Assembly: GCF_043677095.1 (NCBI RefSeq)
Contig: NZ_JBHLJR010000001.1
Coordinates: forward strand, 248,001 to 312,000
Length of the DNA stretch: 64,000 nucleotides
Source of the DNA: Natronococcus roseus
GTDB lineage: Archaea; Halobacteriota; Halobacteria; Halobacteriales; Natrialbaceae
Direction: 5' to 3'
The notes below the pieces were generated by a model. The model ran no database searches. It was not told the DNA's origin and saw nothing but the letters and a program-made list of their open reading frames with translations. How positions within the stretch are numbered: the stretch's first letter is position 1; every line of letters starts with the position of its first letter. This document shows positions 1 to 8,827 of this stretch, in pieces. The position numbers and the translations under genes are program-made.

Positions 1-140
1 CCGTGAGCGGTCGACGGAATCGACCCGAACGAGAAAAAGGTGGCTATCGGAACTTCGTCGAGATCCGTAGCGACCAGTAGCGATTCGGAGCTCGCGATCT
101 CGAGTAACGTTTTAAGATCGTTCGCACGGCACTGCGAGTC

Positions 141-962
141 ATGTACGCCATCCTTACAGACGATCTCGATCTCGCTCGAGCCGGGGTCGGCGACCGAAGC
201 TACTACTTCACGGAGTACGTCGACGGACGTCGGCAGGAGCCACTCGAGGGGGCGGTCAGCTCCGTCGCCTGCTGGGGTGACACGGCGACGGTTCGCGACG
301 AACCCGAGCGGGCGGCCGTCGACGCCGACGGAACGCGGGCTGCGCCCGACACCGAGGGCCATCACTGGGGTACCGTCTGCCCGACCGATCCCGACTACCG
401 CGAGGGGCTGCTCGAGCGGCTGGGAGGAATCGAGGGCGACGTTCGGCTGACGACGCTTGGCTTTCCTGGACCGGGGTTCTGTCGGTGCGAGCGCTGCGAC
501 CGGCGGTTCGGACGAAGTGGGTTCGACGAGCGCGACGCGTGGCGAGCCGACGTTCTCACGGCCTTCGTCGCGGAGGCTGCGAGCCGGGTGGACGGCGAGC
601 TAACCGCAACGCTGTACCCGGATCCCTACCCGGGGAGCCTCCACGAGCGAGCGGGGATCGAGCCGGAGGCGCTCGCGACTCACGTCGACGGCTTCCTCGT
701 CCCGCTCTGTGATCCCGGCTACGGGACGAGCTACTGGGTGGAGTCGCTGGCCCGCGGGTTCGCGCGTCGGCTCGCAGGGCTCGAGGTCTCGCTTTCGATC
801 CAGCTGTCGGGGGCGGAGATCGATCCCGAGCAGCTCGCCGGGGTCACGCGGCGGGTCGAACGCCACGCGGACGAGATCGTTTACGGAACGTATCCCGAGG
901 ACGCCGAAACGGTTGGGGAGACGATCGAACGACTGCGCGAGGGGAAGGCGACGCCTGCCTGA
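141..962 (+). CDS. Hypothetical protein with CxxC pair
   Basis: This 273-residue protein is not recognised as a named family. It has no signal peptide or membrane segment. A CRCERC motif lies near residue 115 and is followed by an aromatic/charged stretch. The middle of the protein (CPTDPDYREGLLERL, then LTTLGFPGPGF) resembles the alternating strand-helix pattern of TIM-barrel sugar hydrolases, in which a short Cys-rich loop follows a strand, but this is only an impression. The ATG start is supported by a TTTTAAG-like TATA element about 30 bases upstream, as expected for leaderless haloarchaeal transcription. It ends next to the predicted replication origin. The function is unknown. Confidence 0.6.
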   Translation: MYAILTDDLDLARAGVGDRSYYFTEYVDGRRQEPLEGAVSSVACWGDTATVRDEPERAAVDADGTRAAPDTEGHHWGTVCPTDPDYREGLLERLGGIEGDVRLTTLGFPGPGFCRCERCDRRFGRSGFDERDAWRADVLTAFVAEAASRVDGELTATLYPDPYPGSLHERAGIEPEALATHVDGFLVPLCDPGYGTSYWVESLARGFARRLAGLEVSLSIQLSGAEIDPEQLAGVTRRVERHADEIVYGTYPEDAETVGETIERLREGKATPA

Positions 963-1089
963 ACCGGGGCCGTGAGCGAAATCGTCGGGAACTCAGGAGG
1001 AAGGTCGTCGCTCGAGGCGTTCGGAGATCGATGAACCGCCTGTGGACTCAGGTGGGCGAGCCAACTGAGGACGTGAAAGTGGAAGAGAC

Positions 1090-1110
1090 ACACCCCGCGT
1101 TGCCGCTGTA
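1090..1110 (-). repeat. Inverted origin recognition box
   Basis: Read on the minus strand this is a full match to the forward boxes (TACAGCGGCA, then ACGC, then GGGGTGT). It is the only copy in opposite orientation and lies on the far side of the AT-rich patch. Confidence 0.75.
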
Positions 1111-1644
1111 TAGCTCACGGAGAGGGAACGGGGTGAAAGACCGGACGGTCGCTGCGTGGAGGGGTAACCGCCTCTCGAGCGGTTGCGAGACCCACGGCCG
1201 GCGAATTGGGTTGTTAGCTCCCAGCTGAAGACGCTGATCTGCTCGGCCGGACTCTTTCCTCCGGATATCACCACACCTAAATACTATTACTGAGTCAAAG
1301 TCCATTAGCAGTATCGAACGCTACTTCGGTCGATCGTATCGAACGAGGGGACGACTCGAGTCGAATCCGGGGTTCGGACTCGGGCCGGGTTCCGTTTCGG
1401 TCGCGACCTCCGACTCGTCACTTGAGTCCGGGCTGGGAGTCTCCGTGAAGTTCCTCGCGGTCGGACGGGTCTTTCGTTGTGTGGCTATCGACGGCCGTCT
1501 CGAGACACCTGCGATCCGTTTCGGAGGCTGCCCGGTATCCCTCGACGATATCGCGCAGCAGTCGAAGTCGGCGTCCGTTATCGCGTCGCCGCGAACGCCG
1601 GTTCTCGAGCACCCTTCGTTTCGACTCCCCTACCGCCGTTCCGT

Positions 1645-2066
1645 TACAGCGGCACTCCGGGGTGTGTGTGTGTTTATACAGCGGCACCGAGGGGTAAGAA
1701 CCGAGGGGATACGACTGTCTATCGAAGGATTTGTCCTCATACAGAAGAACTCCGGTGTGTGCCGGCCCCTCGAGCGTCGTCGGTGGTACTCAAACTTCGC
1801 CGATCCGCTCGCCGATACAGCGGCATCGAGGGGTGGTCTCGATCCCATCCTGCACAGCGTCTCGCTGCGAGAGGCCCGTTCATACAGCGGCACCGTGGGG
1901 TGTTTCCTCGAGCACCCCCCGACCAACTTACCGCGAGAGACACACTCATACAGCGGCACTCCGGAGTCCCCGGACGGCCTATACAGCGGCATCGTGGGGT
2001 GTCGTTCCCGTTTCTCAGAACGCGACACAACGAAACCGAGGGAATTACAGCGGCAATCCGGTTCCG
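1645..2066 (+). repeat. Array of eight forward origin recognition boxes
   Basis: Copies start at 1645, 1677, 1740, 1816, 1883, 1949, 1982 and 2046. Those at 1645, 1677, 1816, 1883 and 1982 are near-perfect. The copies at 1740 and 2046 are degenerate, and the copy at 1949 has a weakened G-string. Start-to-start distances are 32, 63, 76, 67, 66, 33 and 64 bases, so nearly all are close to three or six DNA helical turns. This would place bound Orc1/Cdc6 molecules on one face of the DNA. Confidence 0.8.
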
Positions 2067-2107
2067 AACGTTTACAAACCACCCCTCCCGATAGTCGGAG
2101 TAGCTGA

Positions 2108-3307
2108 ATGTCGGATTCGATGGACTACTTCGGCAGCGAAACCGAGATCTTCCGGAACAAGGAGCTGCTGCAGGTGTCACACCTCCCCGACGGCGACCGC
2201 ATCATCGGTCGCGAGGACGAGCTGACGAACCTCGCGAACGCGATCAAACCGGCCACGCGGGGGAACACGCCGAACAACGTCCTCGTCTACGGGAAGACCG
2301 GGACCGGCAAGTCGCTGTGTTCGAAGTTCATCACGAACCAGGCGATCGACCGCGCCGAGGGTAACGACATTTCGATCGGCGTCGCCTACGTCGACTGCCT
2401 CCAGGAGTCGACGGAAACCCAGGCCGTCCAGTCGACGGCCCACCAGCTCAACGATCAGCCCGAGACGGAGATCTCGATCCCCCACTCGGGACTGAGCACC
2501 GCCGAGTACTACCGGCGGCTCTGGCGAATCGTCGACACCGAGTACGACGTCGCGCTGATCATCCTGGACGAAGTCGACAAGATCGAGGACGACGACATCC
2601 TGATGCAGCTGTCGCGGGCGGTCGAATCCGGCAAACTCACCGACAGCACCGTCGGCGTCATCGGTATCTCGAACAAGGTCCGGTACAAGGACTCGCTGGA
2701 CGAGCGGATCAAGTCGAGCCTCTGTGAACGCGAGTACGTCTTCTCGCCGTACGACGCCTCACAGATCCGTGAGATCCTGCGCTCTCGTTCGGACGCCTTT
2801 CACGACGGCGTCCTCGAGGACGGCGTCGTCCCCCGCGTCGCCGCCCTCGCCGCACGCGAACACGGCGACGCGCGCAAGGCGATCGACATCCTCCGCTTTG
2901 CCGGCGAGATCGCCGAGGAGGACGACCTCGAGGCGGTCACCGAGGCCTGCGTCGATCACGCCCACGAGCGCGAGGAGACCAGCCGACTGGCCGAACTCAT
3001 CTCGAAGAGCCCGAGTCACGCGAAGCTCGTCCTCGAGGCGATGGCACTGCTTACCCAGCAGAAAGAAGGCGAGGACGCCCCGGTGACGACCAACGAGGCC
3101 TACGACCTCTACAAGCGCCTCTGCGATCGGGACCGATCGGATCACCTGAAGCTCCGGCGGGTGCGGGACATCCTCTCGGAACTCGAGTTCCTCTCGATCA
3201 TCGAACAGGAGCGCAAGTGGGCGGGCAAGGGGAAGGGAAACTACATGGAAAACCGGCTGATCGACGATCCGGAGGTCATTATCGCGGCCTGTAACGAGTC
3301 CGACTAA
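2108..3307 (+). CDS. orc1: Orc1/Cdc6 replication initiator
   Basis: This 399-residue AAA+ ATPase binds origin recognition boxes and starts chromosome replication. Walker A (GKTGTGKS) is at residues 62-69 and Walker B (IILDEVDK) at 151-158. A sensor-1 Asn follows in VIGISNKVRY, with the DERIKSSL arginine-finger region after it. The C-terminal ~100 residues fit the winged-helix DNA-binding domain (NEAYDLYKRLC and the following helices). Length is typical for archaeal Orc1/Cdc6. Haloarchaea carry several paralogues, and which one this is cannot be decided here. The ATG directly follows the ORB array, so it is probably the cognate initiator of that origin and may be autoregulated through the boxes nearest its start. 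Confidence 0.95.
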   Translation: MSDSMDYFGSETEIFRNKELLQVSHLPDGDRIIGREDELTNLANAIKPATRGNTPNNVLVYGKTGTGKSLCSKFITNQAIDRAEGNDISIGVAYVDCLQESTETQAVQSTAHQLNDQPETEISIPHSGLSTAEYYRRLWRIVDTEYDVALIILDEVDKIEDDDILMQLSRAVESGKLTDSTVGVIGISNKVRYKDSLDERIKSSLCEREYVFSPYDASQIREILRSRSDAFHDGVLEDGVVPRVAALAAREHGDARKAIDILRFAGEIAEEDDLEAVTEACVDHAHEREETSRLAELISKSPSHAKLVLEAMALLTQQKEGEDAPVTTNEAYDLYKRLCDRDRSDHLKLRRVRDILSELEFLSIIEQERKWAGKGKGNYMENRLIDDPEVIIAACNESD

Positions 3308-3351
3308 CAGTTCTGACTCCGACGAGCGGTTCCACCCCGCACGTGCGGTTT

Positions 3352-3735
3352 TCAGAGCAGTTCACGGACGTCGGAGTACCACATATCGTGGTAGTCGACG
3401 TGGCCGACGCGACGGGCGATCGCCACCGCGAGGGCGTGCCAGCACAGCTCCGTGGGATCGTCGTCGTCCAGGTTGTACTCGCTGTCCTTGCAGGTACAGC
3501 CGCCGTCCTCGACGATGTACTCATCGTCGTAGCCGACGACGATCGTAAAGTCGCGGTAGGACTTCACGCGGTGTTCGCCGACCGCCTCGATGGCGCGAAC
3601 CCCGCGGTCGCCGTGGATCGTTGAGACCCGGTCGACGATCTCCGGCGTGAGCTCGCCGGTCTCCTCGAGCCGGGCCTGCCAGCGCTCGACGGGGTTCGCT
3701 TCCGACACGTCCGGAATTCGGGAACGGACCGTCAA
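3352..3735 (-). CDS. SWIM zinc-finger protein
   Basis: A small 127-residue protein with the SWIM signature CxCx(n)CxH: Cys80, Cys82, Cys98 and His100, embedded in GGCTCKD...TELCWH. SWIM domains are zinc-binding modules thought to contact DNA or proteins. The upstream part (residues 50-78) is a beta-rich stretch typical of the haloarchaeal SWIM family. It is convergent with orc1, with a 44-base gap. No ATG or GTG is available near the N-terminus. The start used here is a TTG, so the exact N-terminus is uncertain. The biological role is unknown. Confidence 0.75.
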   Translation of the reverse strand: MTVRSRIPDVSEANPVERWQARLEETGELTPEIVDRVSTIHGDRGVRAIEAVGEHRVKSYRDFTIVVGYDDEYIVEDGGCTCKDSEYNLDDDDPTELCWHALAVAIARRVGHVDYHDMWYSDVRELL

Positions 3736-3918
3736 ATCGGTTTGGTTGTTCGTCCGGGACCGACCGGAGAATCGGCTCGAGCATCGATCGGTGTCGGCCC
3801 CTCGACCGATGAGAGAACACGGATCCCGTCGATGGAAAGAACGCGACCTCGTCGACGAAAGCGTCGCTCAGCGTCCGAAAGAAACCGAGAAAGAGCTTCG
3901 GCGCGCGGGAGGGACGTG

Positions 3919-4470
3919 CTACTCGTCCTCGTCGTCGGTTTCGTCGCCCGCCTCGTCTTCATCGTCCTCGTCGTCTGCTTCACCGTTCTCATCGTCGGTC
4001 TCCTCTTCTTCGTCATCCGCTTCGTCTTCGCCGTCTTCCTCGTCTTCGACCTCGGAGTCGGGCGTCGCGCCCTCGAGGACGAGCGTCTCCTCCTCGTCTT
4101 CCGCTTCCTCGAGCGTGACGGTCTCCTCGACGTCGTCGAACTCGCCGTCCTCGCTTTCGACAGTGATCGTGTACTCGCCCTCGTGGAGGAGGTTGACGTC
4201 CGAGAGTTCGCCGTCCTCGATCTCTTCGGCGTGGGTGGAGCTGTAGTCCTCCTCGTCGTGTTCGATCAGGACGCTGAACCCGGTCGAAACCGGCTCGCCG
4301 TCCTCGGTCTCGAAGAAGAGCGTGAGGGCGCCGGGGTCGTCCGTCTCGAACGTGTCGTCGTCGCCGTTGTCACCGTTCTCGTCGTCGTCCGAACAGCCGG
4401 CGAGTCCGACTGCGGTCAGGGCCGCGGCAGTCGTTGTGAACTGTCGCCGGGTGAGCGGTTGTCGTTCCAT
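3919..4470 (-). CDS. Tat-exported acidic lipoprotein
   Basis: The 183-residue product begins with a twin-arginine signal (TRRQFTTTAAALTAVGLAGC) ending in a lipobox, so it should be folded in the cytoplasm, exported by Tat and lipid-anchored at Cys26. A short globular middle (about residues 45-135) has alternating beta-strand character, like a carboxypeptidase-regulatory or Ig-like fold. The last 50 residues are almost only Asp and Glu, as in many haloarchaeal surface proteins. It is divergent from trm1. No specific function can be assigned. Confidence 0.8.
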   Translation of the reverse strand: MERQPLTRRQFTTTAAALTAVGLAGCSDDDENGDNGDDDTFETDDPGALTLFFETEDGEPVSTGFSVLIEHDEEDYSSTHAEEIEDGELSDVNLLHEGEYTITVESEDGEFDDVEETVTLEEAEDEEETLVLEGATPDSEVEDEEDGEDEADDEEEETDDENGEADDEDDEDEAGDETDDEDE

Positions 4471-4474
4471 ACGC

Positions 4475-4497
4475 TATCACGTTCGGTCCGCGTGATA
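4475..4497. promoter_or_regulatory. Inverted repeat upstream of the lipoprotein gene
   Basis: The arms TATCACG (4475-4481) and CGTGATA (4491-4497) are perfectly complementary and separated by nine bases. The element sits directly upstream of the lipoprotein ATG (4470), in the divergent promoter region shared with trm1. It could be an operator or a 5' hairpin. Confidence 0.35.
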
Positions 4498-4612
4498 AAT
4501 TTTCAGATTTCCTACCTATTGGGTGTTGGTACCATTCACCATTCCCGTGCGAGAGCCCGCGAGCCCGACGGAAGATCACGCGCTTTTTCGATCTCCGCGG
4601 ACGAGAGACGGT

Positions 4613-5728
4613 ATGCGCGTCACCGAGGGCGGAGTCGAACTCGAGGTCCCCGGCGAACAGACCGAGGGGATCGAGGAGTCGGTGTTCTACAACCCGCGAC
4701 AGGAGCTGAACCGGGATCTGACGATCGCGACGCTGCGGGCCTACCGCGAGCGCGAACCGCGCGCCGAGTCGTACCTCGACGCGATGACCGCGAGCGGCGT
4801 TCGCGGGACGCGCGCCGCCGCGGACGGCTGGGACGTCACCTGCTGTGACGTCGACGAGGAGGCCGTCTCCCTCGCCCGAGGGAACCTCGAGCGAAACGGC
4901 TGCGAGGCGACCGTTCGCAACCGCGACGTCAACGCCCTCATGCACGAGGACGTCTTCGACGTGATCGACCTCGATCCCTACGGGACGCCGATGCCGTTCG
5001 CCGACGCCGCGTTCGCGAACTGCCGGGATCTGGTCTGTGTGACCGCGACAGACACGGCACCGCTGTGTGGCGCCCACTTCAACAGCGGCGTCCGGTCCTA
5101 CTCCGCGGTGCCACAGAACACCGACTACCACGCTGAGATGGGCGTTCGGATCCTGCTGTCGGCGCTCGCGAGAAGCGGGGCCCGCTTTGACGTCGGCGTC
5201 GAGCCGATCCTGACCCACGCGACGAGCCACTACGTCCGGACCTACCTCGAACTCGAGCACAAACCCACCGCGGCCGACGCCGCCCTCGAGGAACTGGGCT
5301 CCCTCTCTCACTGCGAGGACTGTCTCTACCGCGAGGCGAGTCCGGGGCTGATCGCCGATCCGCTCGAGCGCTGTCCGCACTGTAACGGCACCCGAATCCT
5401 CGTCGCCGGTCCGGTCTGGCTCGGTCCGATCCGCGACCGGGCGTTCGTCGCCGACGTTCGCGAGCGCGTTCCCGAGTCGTTCGGCACCGCCGGAAAGGCT
5501 CGAGAGCTGTGCGAGACGCTCGAGACCGAACTCGACGAACCGACCCACTACGACCAGCACAAGCTCTGTCGCAACTGGGGGCTCCCAGCCAACGCGATGG
5601 ACGACTTCCTCGCCGATCTACGGGAAGCCGGTTACGACGCCTCGAGAGCCCACTACGGCGGGACAACGTTCAAGACCGACGCCTCCGTCGGGGAGATCCG
5701 AGCGGCGACTGCGGATTCGCTGGAGTAG
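4613..5728 (+). CDS. trm1: tRNA (guanine-26-N2) dimethyltransferase
   Basis: Trm1 methylates G26 of tRNAs using S-adenosylmethionine. From the ATG at 4613 (MRVTEGGVELEVPGEQ) the protein has 371 residues, the usual archaeal length. An upstream in-frame ATG at 4523 would add 30 non-conserved residues and is rejected. The Rossmann methyltransferase core includes the characteristic catalytic DPYG at residues 121-124. A zinc-knuckle region, CEDC...CPHC, lies in the C-terminal third. It stands alone between divergent and unrelated genes. Confidence 0.95.
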   Translation: MRVTEGGVELEVPGEQTEGIEESVFYNPRQELNRDLTIATLRAYREREPRAESYLDAMTASGVRGTRAAADGWDVTCCDVDEEAVSLARGNLERNGCEATVRNRDVNALMHEDVFDVIDLDPYGTPMPFADAAFANCRDLVCVTATDTAPLCGAHFNSGVRSYSAVPQNTDYHAEMGVRILLSALARSGARFDVGVEPILTHATSHYVRTYLELEHKPTAADAALEELGSLSHCEDCLYREASPGLIADPLERCPHCNGTRILVAGPVWLGPIRDRAFVADVRERVPESFGTAGKARELCETLETELDEPTHYDQHKLCRNWGLPANAMDDFLADLREAGYDASRAHYGGTTFKTDASVGEIRAATADSLE

Positions 5729-5841
5729 TCCGACGCGGTCCCAATTCGTCCGTCGAACCGAACGCCAACCGTCCGTTTCGGCAGGCGCTGCAGGCCAGTG
5801 CCACACGACCGCATATTTGAGTTCAACCCGAACGTACCCTT

Positions 5842-7149
5842 GTGCTCGACTACAGCCGCGCGCACGAGCTCGGAACACGGCTCGTCCGACTGGCCCGACA
5901 GGAGCAACTGACGCTTCTGGCGGCCGGGGTCGCCTTCTACGCGTTTCTCTCGCTCGCGCCGTTAGCACTGCTCTCGCTGGCGCTTGCGGCCTCGATCGGC
6001 GGGGAAGCGCTCGCGGCGCAGGTGACCGACACGACCGAGGACGTGCTGACGCCGTCGGCCCAGGCACTTCTCACGGAGACGATCGTCGACGAGACCGGCC
6101 AACAGGGAGCGACCGTCGTCGGGGCGCTCGGCCTGCTCTGGGGATCGAGCCGCGTGTTCCGTGGCCTCGATCGCGCCTTCTCGTCGGTGTACGGTACCGT
6201 GGCTTCGAAGTCGCTGGTCGATACGTTCTGGGACGCGACGATCGCCGCCGCCGCGATCGTGATCGGGCTCTCGATCGTCACCGGTATCGAGCTGGCGGTT
6301 CGATTCGTCCCCTTTACCGGACACCTCGTCCTCGGCCCGCTGTTCGTCGTACTGGGGCTGATCGCCGCCTTCCTGCCGCTGTACCTGATCTTTCCCGACG
6401 CGAACGTCGACGTTCGCGAGGCGCTTCCCGGAACGCTCCTCGCGGCGGTGGGATGGTTCGTCCTCAGTCGCGCGTTCTCGCTGTACGCGGGCCTCGCCGG
6501 ACAGTACGCCGTCTACGGAGCGCTCGGTGCCGTCTTTCTCGTTCTCGTCTGGCTGTACGCCGGAGCGATCATCCTCGTCTTCGGGGCGACCCTCAACGCG
6601 GTGCTCGCGGATCGGGAACTGGATCGGCAGCTACAAAGTCCCCGCCCTCGACAGCTTTCGACAGAAGCGATGACTGACGACGCCACGGGTGCCGACGAGG
6701 GGACCACGAGAGATCGTCCGGATCCGGACGATGCGGATCGGACGAGGACGTACTCGAGCGCCCGCACTCGCGATCGGGCGGACGACGCCGACGCGCTCCG
6801 CGAGGAGATCGAACGGCTCCGCGACCGGGTCGACGAGTTCGAGACGTCGGTCGAGCGACGCACCGTCGAGAAGGAGCCGCTCGAGGCCGAACTGAAGCGG
6901 TACGTCCGTCGTCGGGTGCGACGCGGCCACGCCCACGGCTGGGGTCCCTACCTCGTCTTGTTGTACGGAACGGCGATGTCGATCGCGGCGTTTTACTTTC
7001 TCAGCGGGGGCTGGGCGATCCTGGCGCTACTGGTCGTCTTTACCTCGACGCTCGGGCTGTACGTCCTGATGGTGTTGCTCGGTGCCGGCCTCACCGTCCT
7101 CGGCGTTCCCGGCCGCATCCGAAACGCGATCGGCGAGCGACGGTCCTGA
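5842..7149 (+). CDS. YihY/BrkB family membrane protein
   Basis: This integral membrane protein has 435 residues from a GTG start. The first ~270 residues carry the YihY/virulence factor BrkB core with about six hydrophobic segments and conserved stretches GLLWGSSRVFRGLDRAF and FPDANVDVREALPGTLLAA. It was once called ribonuclease BN, but membership implies only a membrane protein of uncertain transport or envelope function. A charged linker (about residues 275-345, coiled-coil-like) and two more membrane helices are added at the C-terminus, which distinguishes it from the shorter paralogue at 34046-34882 in this same window. Confidence 0.88.
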   Translation: MLDYSRAHELGTRLVRLARQEQLTLLAAGVAFYAFLSLAPLALLSLALAASIGGEALAAQVTDTTEDVLTPSAQALLTETIVDETGQQGATVVGALGLLWGSSRVFRGLDRAFSSVYGTVASKSLVDTFWDATIAAAAIVIGLSIVTGIELAVRFVPFTGHLVLGPLFVVLGLIAAFLPLYLIFPDANVDVREALPGTLLAAVGWFVLSRAFSLYAGLAGQYAVYGALGAVFLVLVWLYAGAIILVFGATLNAVLADRELDRQLQSPRPRQLSTEAMTDDATGADEGTTRDRPDPDDADRTRTYSSARTRDRADDADALREEIERLRDRVDEFETSVERRTVEKEPLEAELKRYVRRRVRRGHAHGWGPYLVLLYGTAMSIAAFYFLSGGWAILALLVVFTSTLGLYVLMVLLGAGLTVLGVPGRIRNAIGERRS

Positions 7150-7200
7150 GAACAGCCCGAACCGGACTGACCGTTGATTATAACCTCCCGTCCGCTGTAG

Positions 7201-8118
7201 GTGCTCCCGATGTGGTTCGAGTCGGCGCGGGTCGAAGCCGTCAGAGATGCGTTCCCTGAGTGGCTGGCGTTTCTCGTCGCCTTTCTCTCTCATCTCGGCA
7301 GCGTCTGGTTCGTCGCGCCAGCGGTCGTCCTCGCGTTCTGGTATCTCGACCCTCGCCGGTTCGCCTCCTGGATCGGGATCGTGCTGGGGTGTTACGCCGT
7401 CATGATCGGGCTCAAGGGGTACTTCGAGACGCCACGGCCCGGCGTCGACCCTGCGGTCGCGGTTGAGTCACTCCCCCTGCCGGTCGCGCTCGTCTACGCC
7501 CCCGCCGTCGAGATCAGCACCTCGAGCTTTCCGAGCGGCCACGCGATGGCCGCAGTCGTGATCTGGACGATGCTCGCGCTCGAGCTCGACGTCGGGACGC
7601 GGCGCCAGCGAATCGCAACCGCGGTCGCGATGGTCGGCCTCGTCTCGCTCTCGCGGGTCGTCGTCGGCGTCCACTTCCCCGTCGACGTCGTCGTCGGTAC
7701 GCTGGTCGGTCTCGGATACGTCGCGGCGATGCTAGCGATCCGACGTCGGATGCGGACTCGAGGCAACTACGCGGCCACGACCGCCGTCTTCGCGGTCGGC
7801 GTCGTCCTGGCGTTACTCGCGCTGGTGACCGACGGCCGAACCGATGCCGCCGCCCTGTTCGGCGGGTCGATCGGTGGCATGCTCGCCTGGCGGTACGCGA
7901 CGCCGCCGCGGGAGCCCTGGGACCGGACGCTTCGAGGGGCGCTCCCAGCCGTGCTCGGATCGAGTCTGCTCGGGGGAATCGCCCTGACGCTGCTCGTCGT
8001 CGACAGCCATCCCGTCTGGTTCCTCGTCGGACTGATCGGCGGCGCAGTCGTCGTTGGCCTTCCCGCATTCGCCACAACGCGATCCCCGGTCACCACGTTC
8101 CGGCAGGCGGCGAACTAA
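7201..8118 (+). CDS. PAP2-family membrane phosphatase
   Basis: A 305-residue polytopic membrane protein with all three phosphatidic-acid phosphatase type 2 motifs: KGYFETPRP (C1, KX6RP), SFPSGHAM (C2) and SRVVVGVHFPVDV (C3, SR-X5-H-X3-D). Such enzymes remove phosphate from lipid or isoprenoid phosphates at the outer membrane face. About eight hydrophobic segments are visible. The C-terminal ~100 residues add extra membrane helices beyond the minimal PAP2 domain. The start is a GTG at 7201 or an ATG three codons later. The natural substrate cannot be told from sequence. Confidence 0.88.
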   Translation: MLPMWFESARVEAVRDAFPEWLAFLVAFLSHLGSVWFVAPAVVLAFWYLDPRRFASWIGIVLGCYAVMIGLKGYFETPRPGVDPAVAVESLPLPVALVYAPAVEISTSSFPSGHAMAAVVIWTMLALELDVGTRRQRIATAVAMVGLVSLSRVVVGVHFPVDVVVGTLVGLGYVAAMLAIRRRMRTRGNYAATTAVFAVGVVLALLALVTDGRTDAAALFGGSIGGMLAWRYATPPREPWDRTLRGALPAVLGSSLLGGIALTLLVVDSHPVWFLVGLIGGAVVVGLPAFATTRSPVTTFRQAAN

Positions 8119-8354
8119 CGTCGCGCCCCCGTTCTGCGCGACGAGGCGCCGTTTCTCCGTTCGACCGAACTCTGAGCGACGTCGCGCAGTGCGTTCGGGA
8201 TAAGAAGCGTGGATGTTCCCGCTTGTTAGCTTTCTCGGCTCGCTCTCCGGGCATCCCCATTACTAATTCTCACTGGTTCGAGCAAATCACTCGTCTACGG
8301 CCCGCAGTTGGATGTTCGTAAACTTCTAAAGGGCGGGATGTGAGGAATTATGTG

Positions 8355-8816
8355 ATGACCTACGAAAATCTCGACGCAAAGCTAGTAAACGCCCTGCTGG
8401 GCGACGGGCGGGCGAGCCTCCGGAGCCTCGCGGAGGAGCTCGACGTCTCGGTGACGACGGTCTCGAACCACCTCTCGGATCTCGAGGACGAGGGCGTTAT
8501 CCAGGGGTACACGCCGCGAGTCAACTACGACGCGGTCGGCTACGACGTCACCGCCGTCATCCAGCTGCAGGTCGAAGGGAACGCCCTCCCCGACATCACG
8601 GACACGCTTCGGGACCACCGACAGATGACCAGCGTCTACGAGGTCACCGGCGACTACGACGTCATCGCCATCGGCAAGTTCAAAGACACCGACGGGATGA
8701 ACGACCAGATCAAACAGCTTCTGACCGATCCGGACATCAAAGCGTCGAACACGAGCGTCGTCCTCAACGCCGTCTCCGAGAACGAGCAGTTCGAACTCGA
8801 GATCGAGGACGCCTGA
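8355..8816 (+). CDS. lrp: Lrp/AsnC-family transcriptional regulator
   Basis: This is a 153-residue regulator from the ATG at 8355. An upstream GTG at 8340 would add only five residues. Residues 1-55 form the AsnC-type helix-turn-helix (RSLAEELDVSVTTVSNHLSDLEDEGVI). Residues 65-145 form the ligand-binding RAM domain (VYEVTGDYDVIAIGKFKDTDGM). Haloarchaeal homologues often control amino-acid or nitrogen metabolism. A TAAACTTCTAAA stretch about 40 bases upstream is a plausible promoter. It converges with the ABC exporter, only 11 bases away, so no operon partner is evident. Confidence 0.92.
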   Translation: MTYENLDAKLVNALLGDGRASLRSLAEELDVSVTTVSNHLSDLEDEGVIQGYTPRVNYDAVGYDVTAVIQLQVEGNALPDITDTLRDHRQMTSVYEVTGDYDVIAIGKFKDTDGMNDQIKQLLTDPDIKASNTSVVLNAVSENEQFELEIEDA

Positions 8817-8827
8817 CGGACTCGTTT

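Larger units (their letters stand above)
963..2107. other. Predicted replication origin (ORB cluster upstream of orc1)
   Basis: This 1.1-kb gap holds no convincing gene. It contains nine copies of a 21-bp repeat, TACAGCGGCA-N4-GGGGTGT, eight in forward orientation (1645-2066) and one inverted (1090-1110). The repeat resembles haloarchaeal origin recognition boxes, which share a CAG(T/C)GG core and a terminal G-string. An AT-rich patch at about 1262-1320 (including CTAAATACTATTACTGAG) lies between the inverted and forward boxes and could be the unwinding element. The orc1/cdc6 gene starts immediately downstream. Origin next to its own Orc1/Cdc6 gene is the usual haloarchaeal arrangement. Origin activity itself is inferred. 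Confidence 0.8.

Noticed and set aside
1645..2066. CRISPR array
   Set aside because: The repeats are 21 bp but spacers are 11-55 bp, unequal, and there are no cas genes. Position upstream of orc1 and the G-string core identify them as origin boxes.
1445..2107. Long overlapping frames across the ORB array
   Set aside because: Their peptides simply repeat the box (IQRHRGV, YSGT) in several frames, as expected from a non-coding repeat array.
4370..5560. 396-residue frame antisense to trm1
   Set aside because: It mirrors the trm1 gene, has no motif, and arises from GC-rich codon bias.
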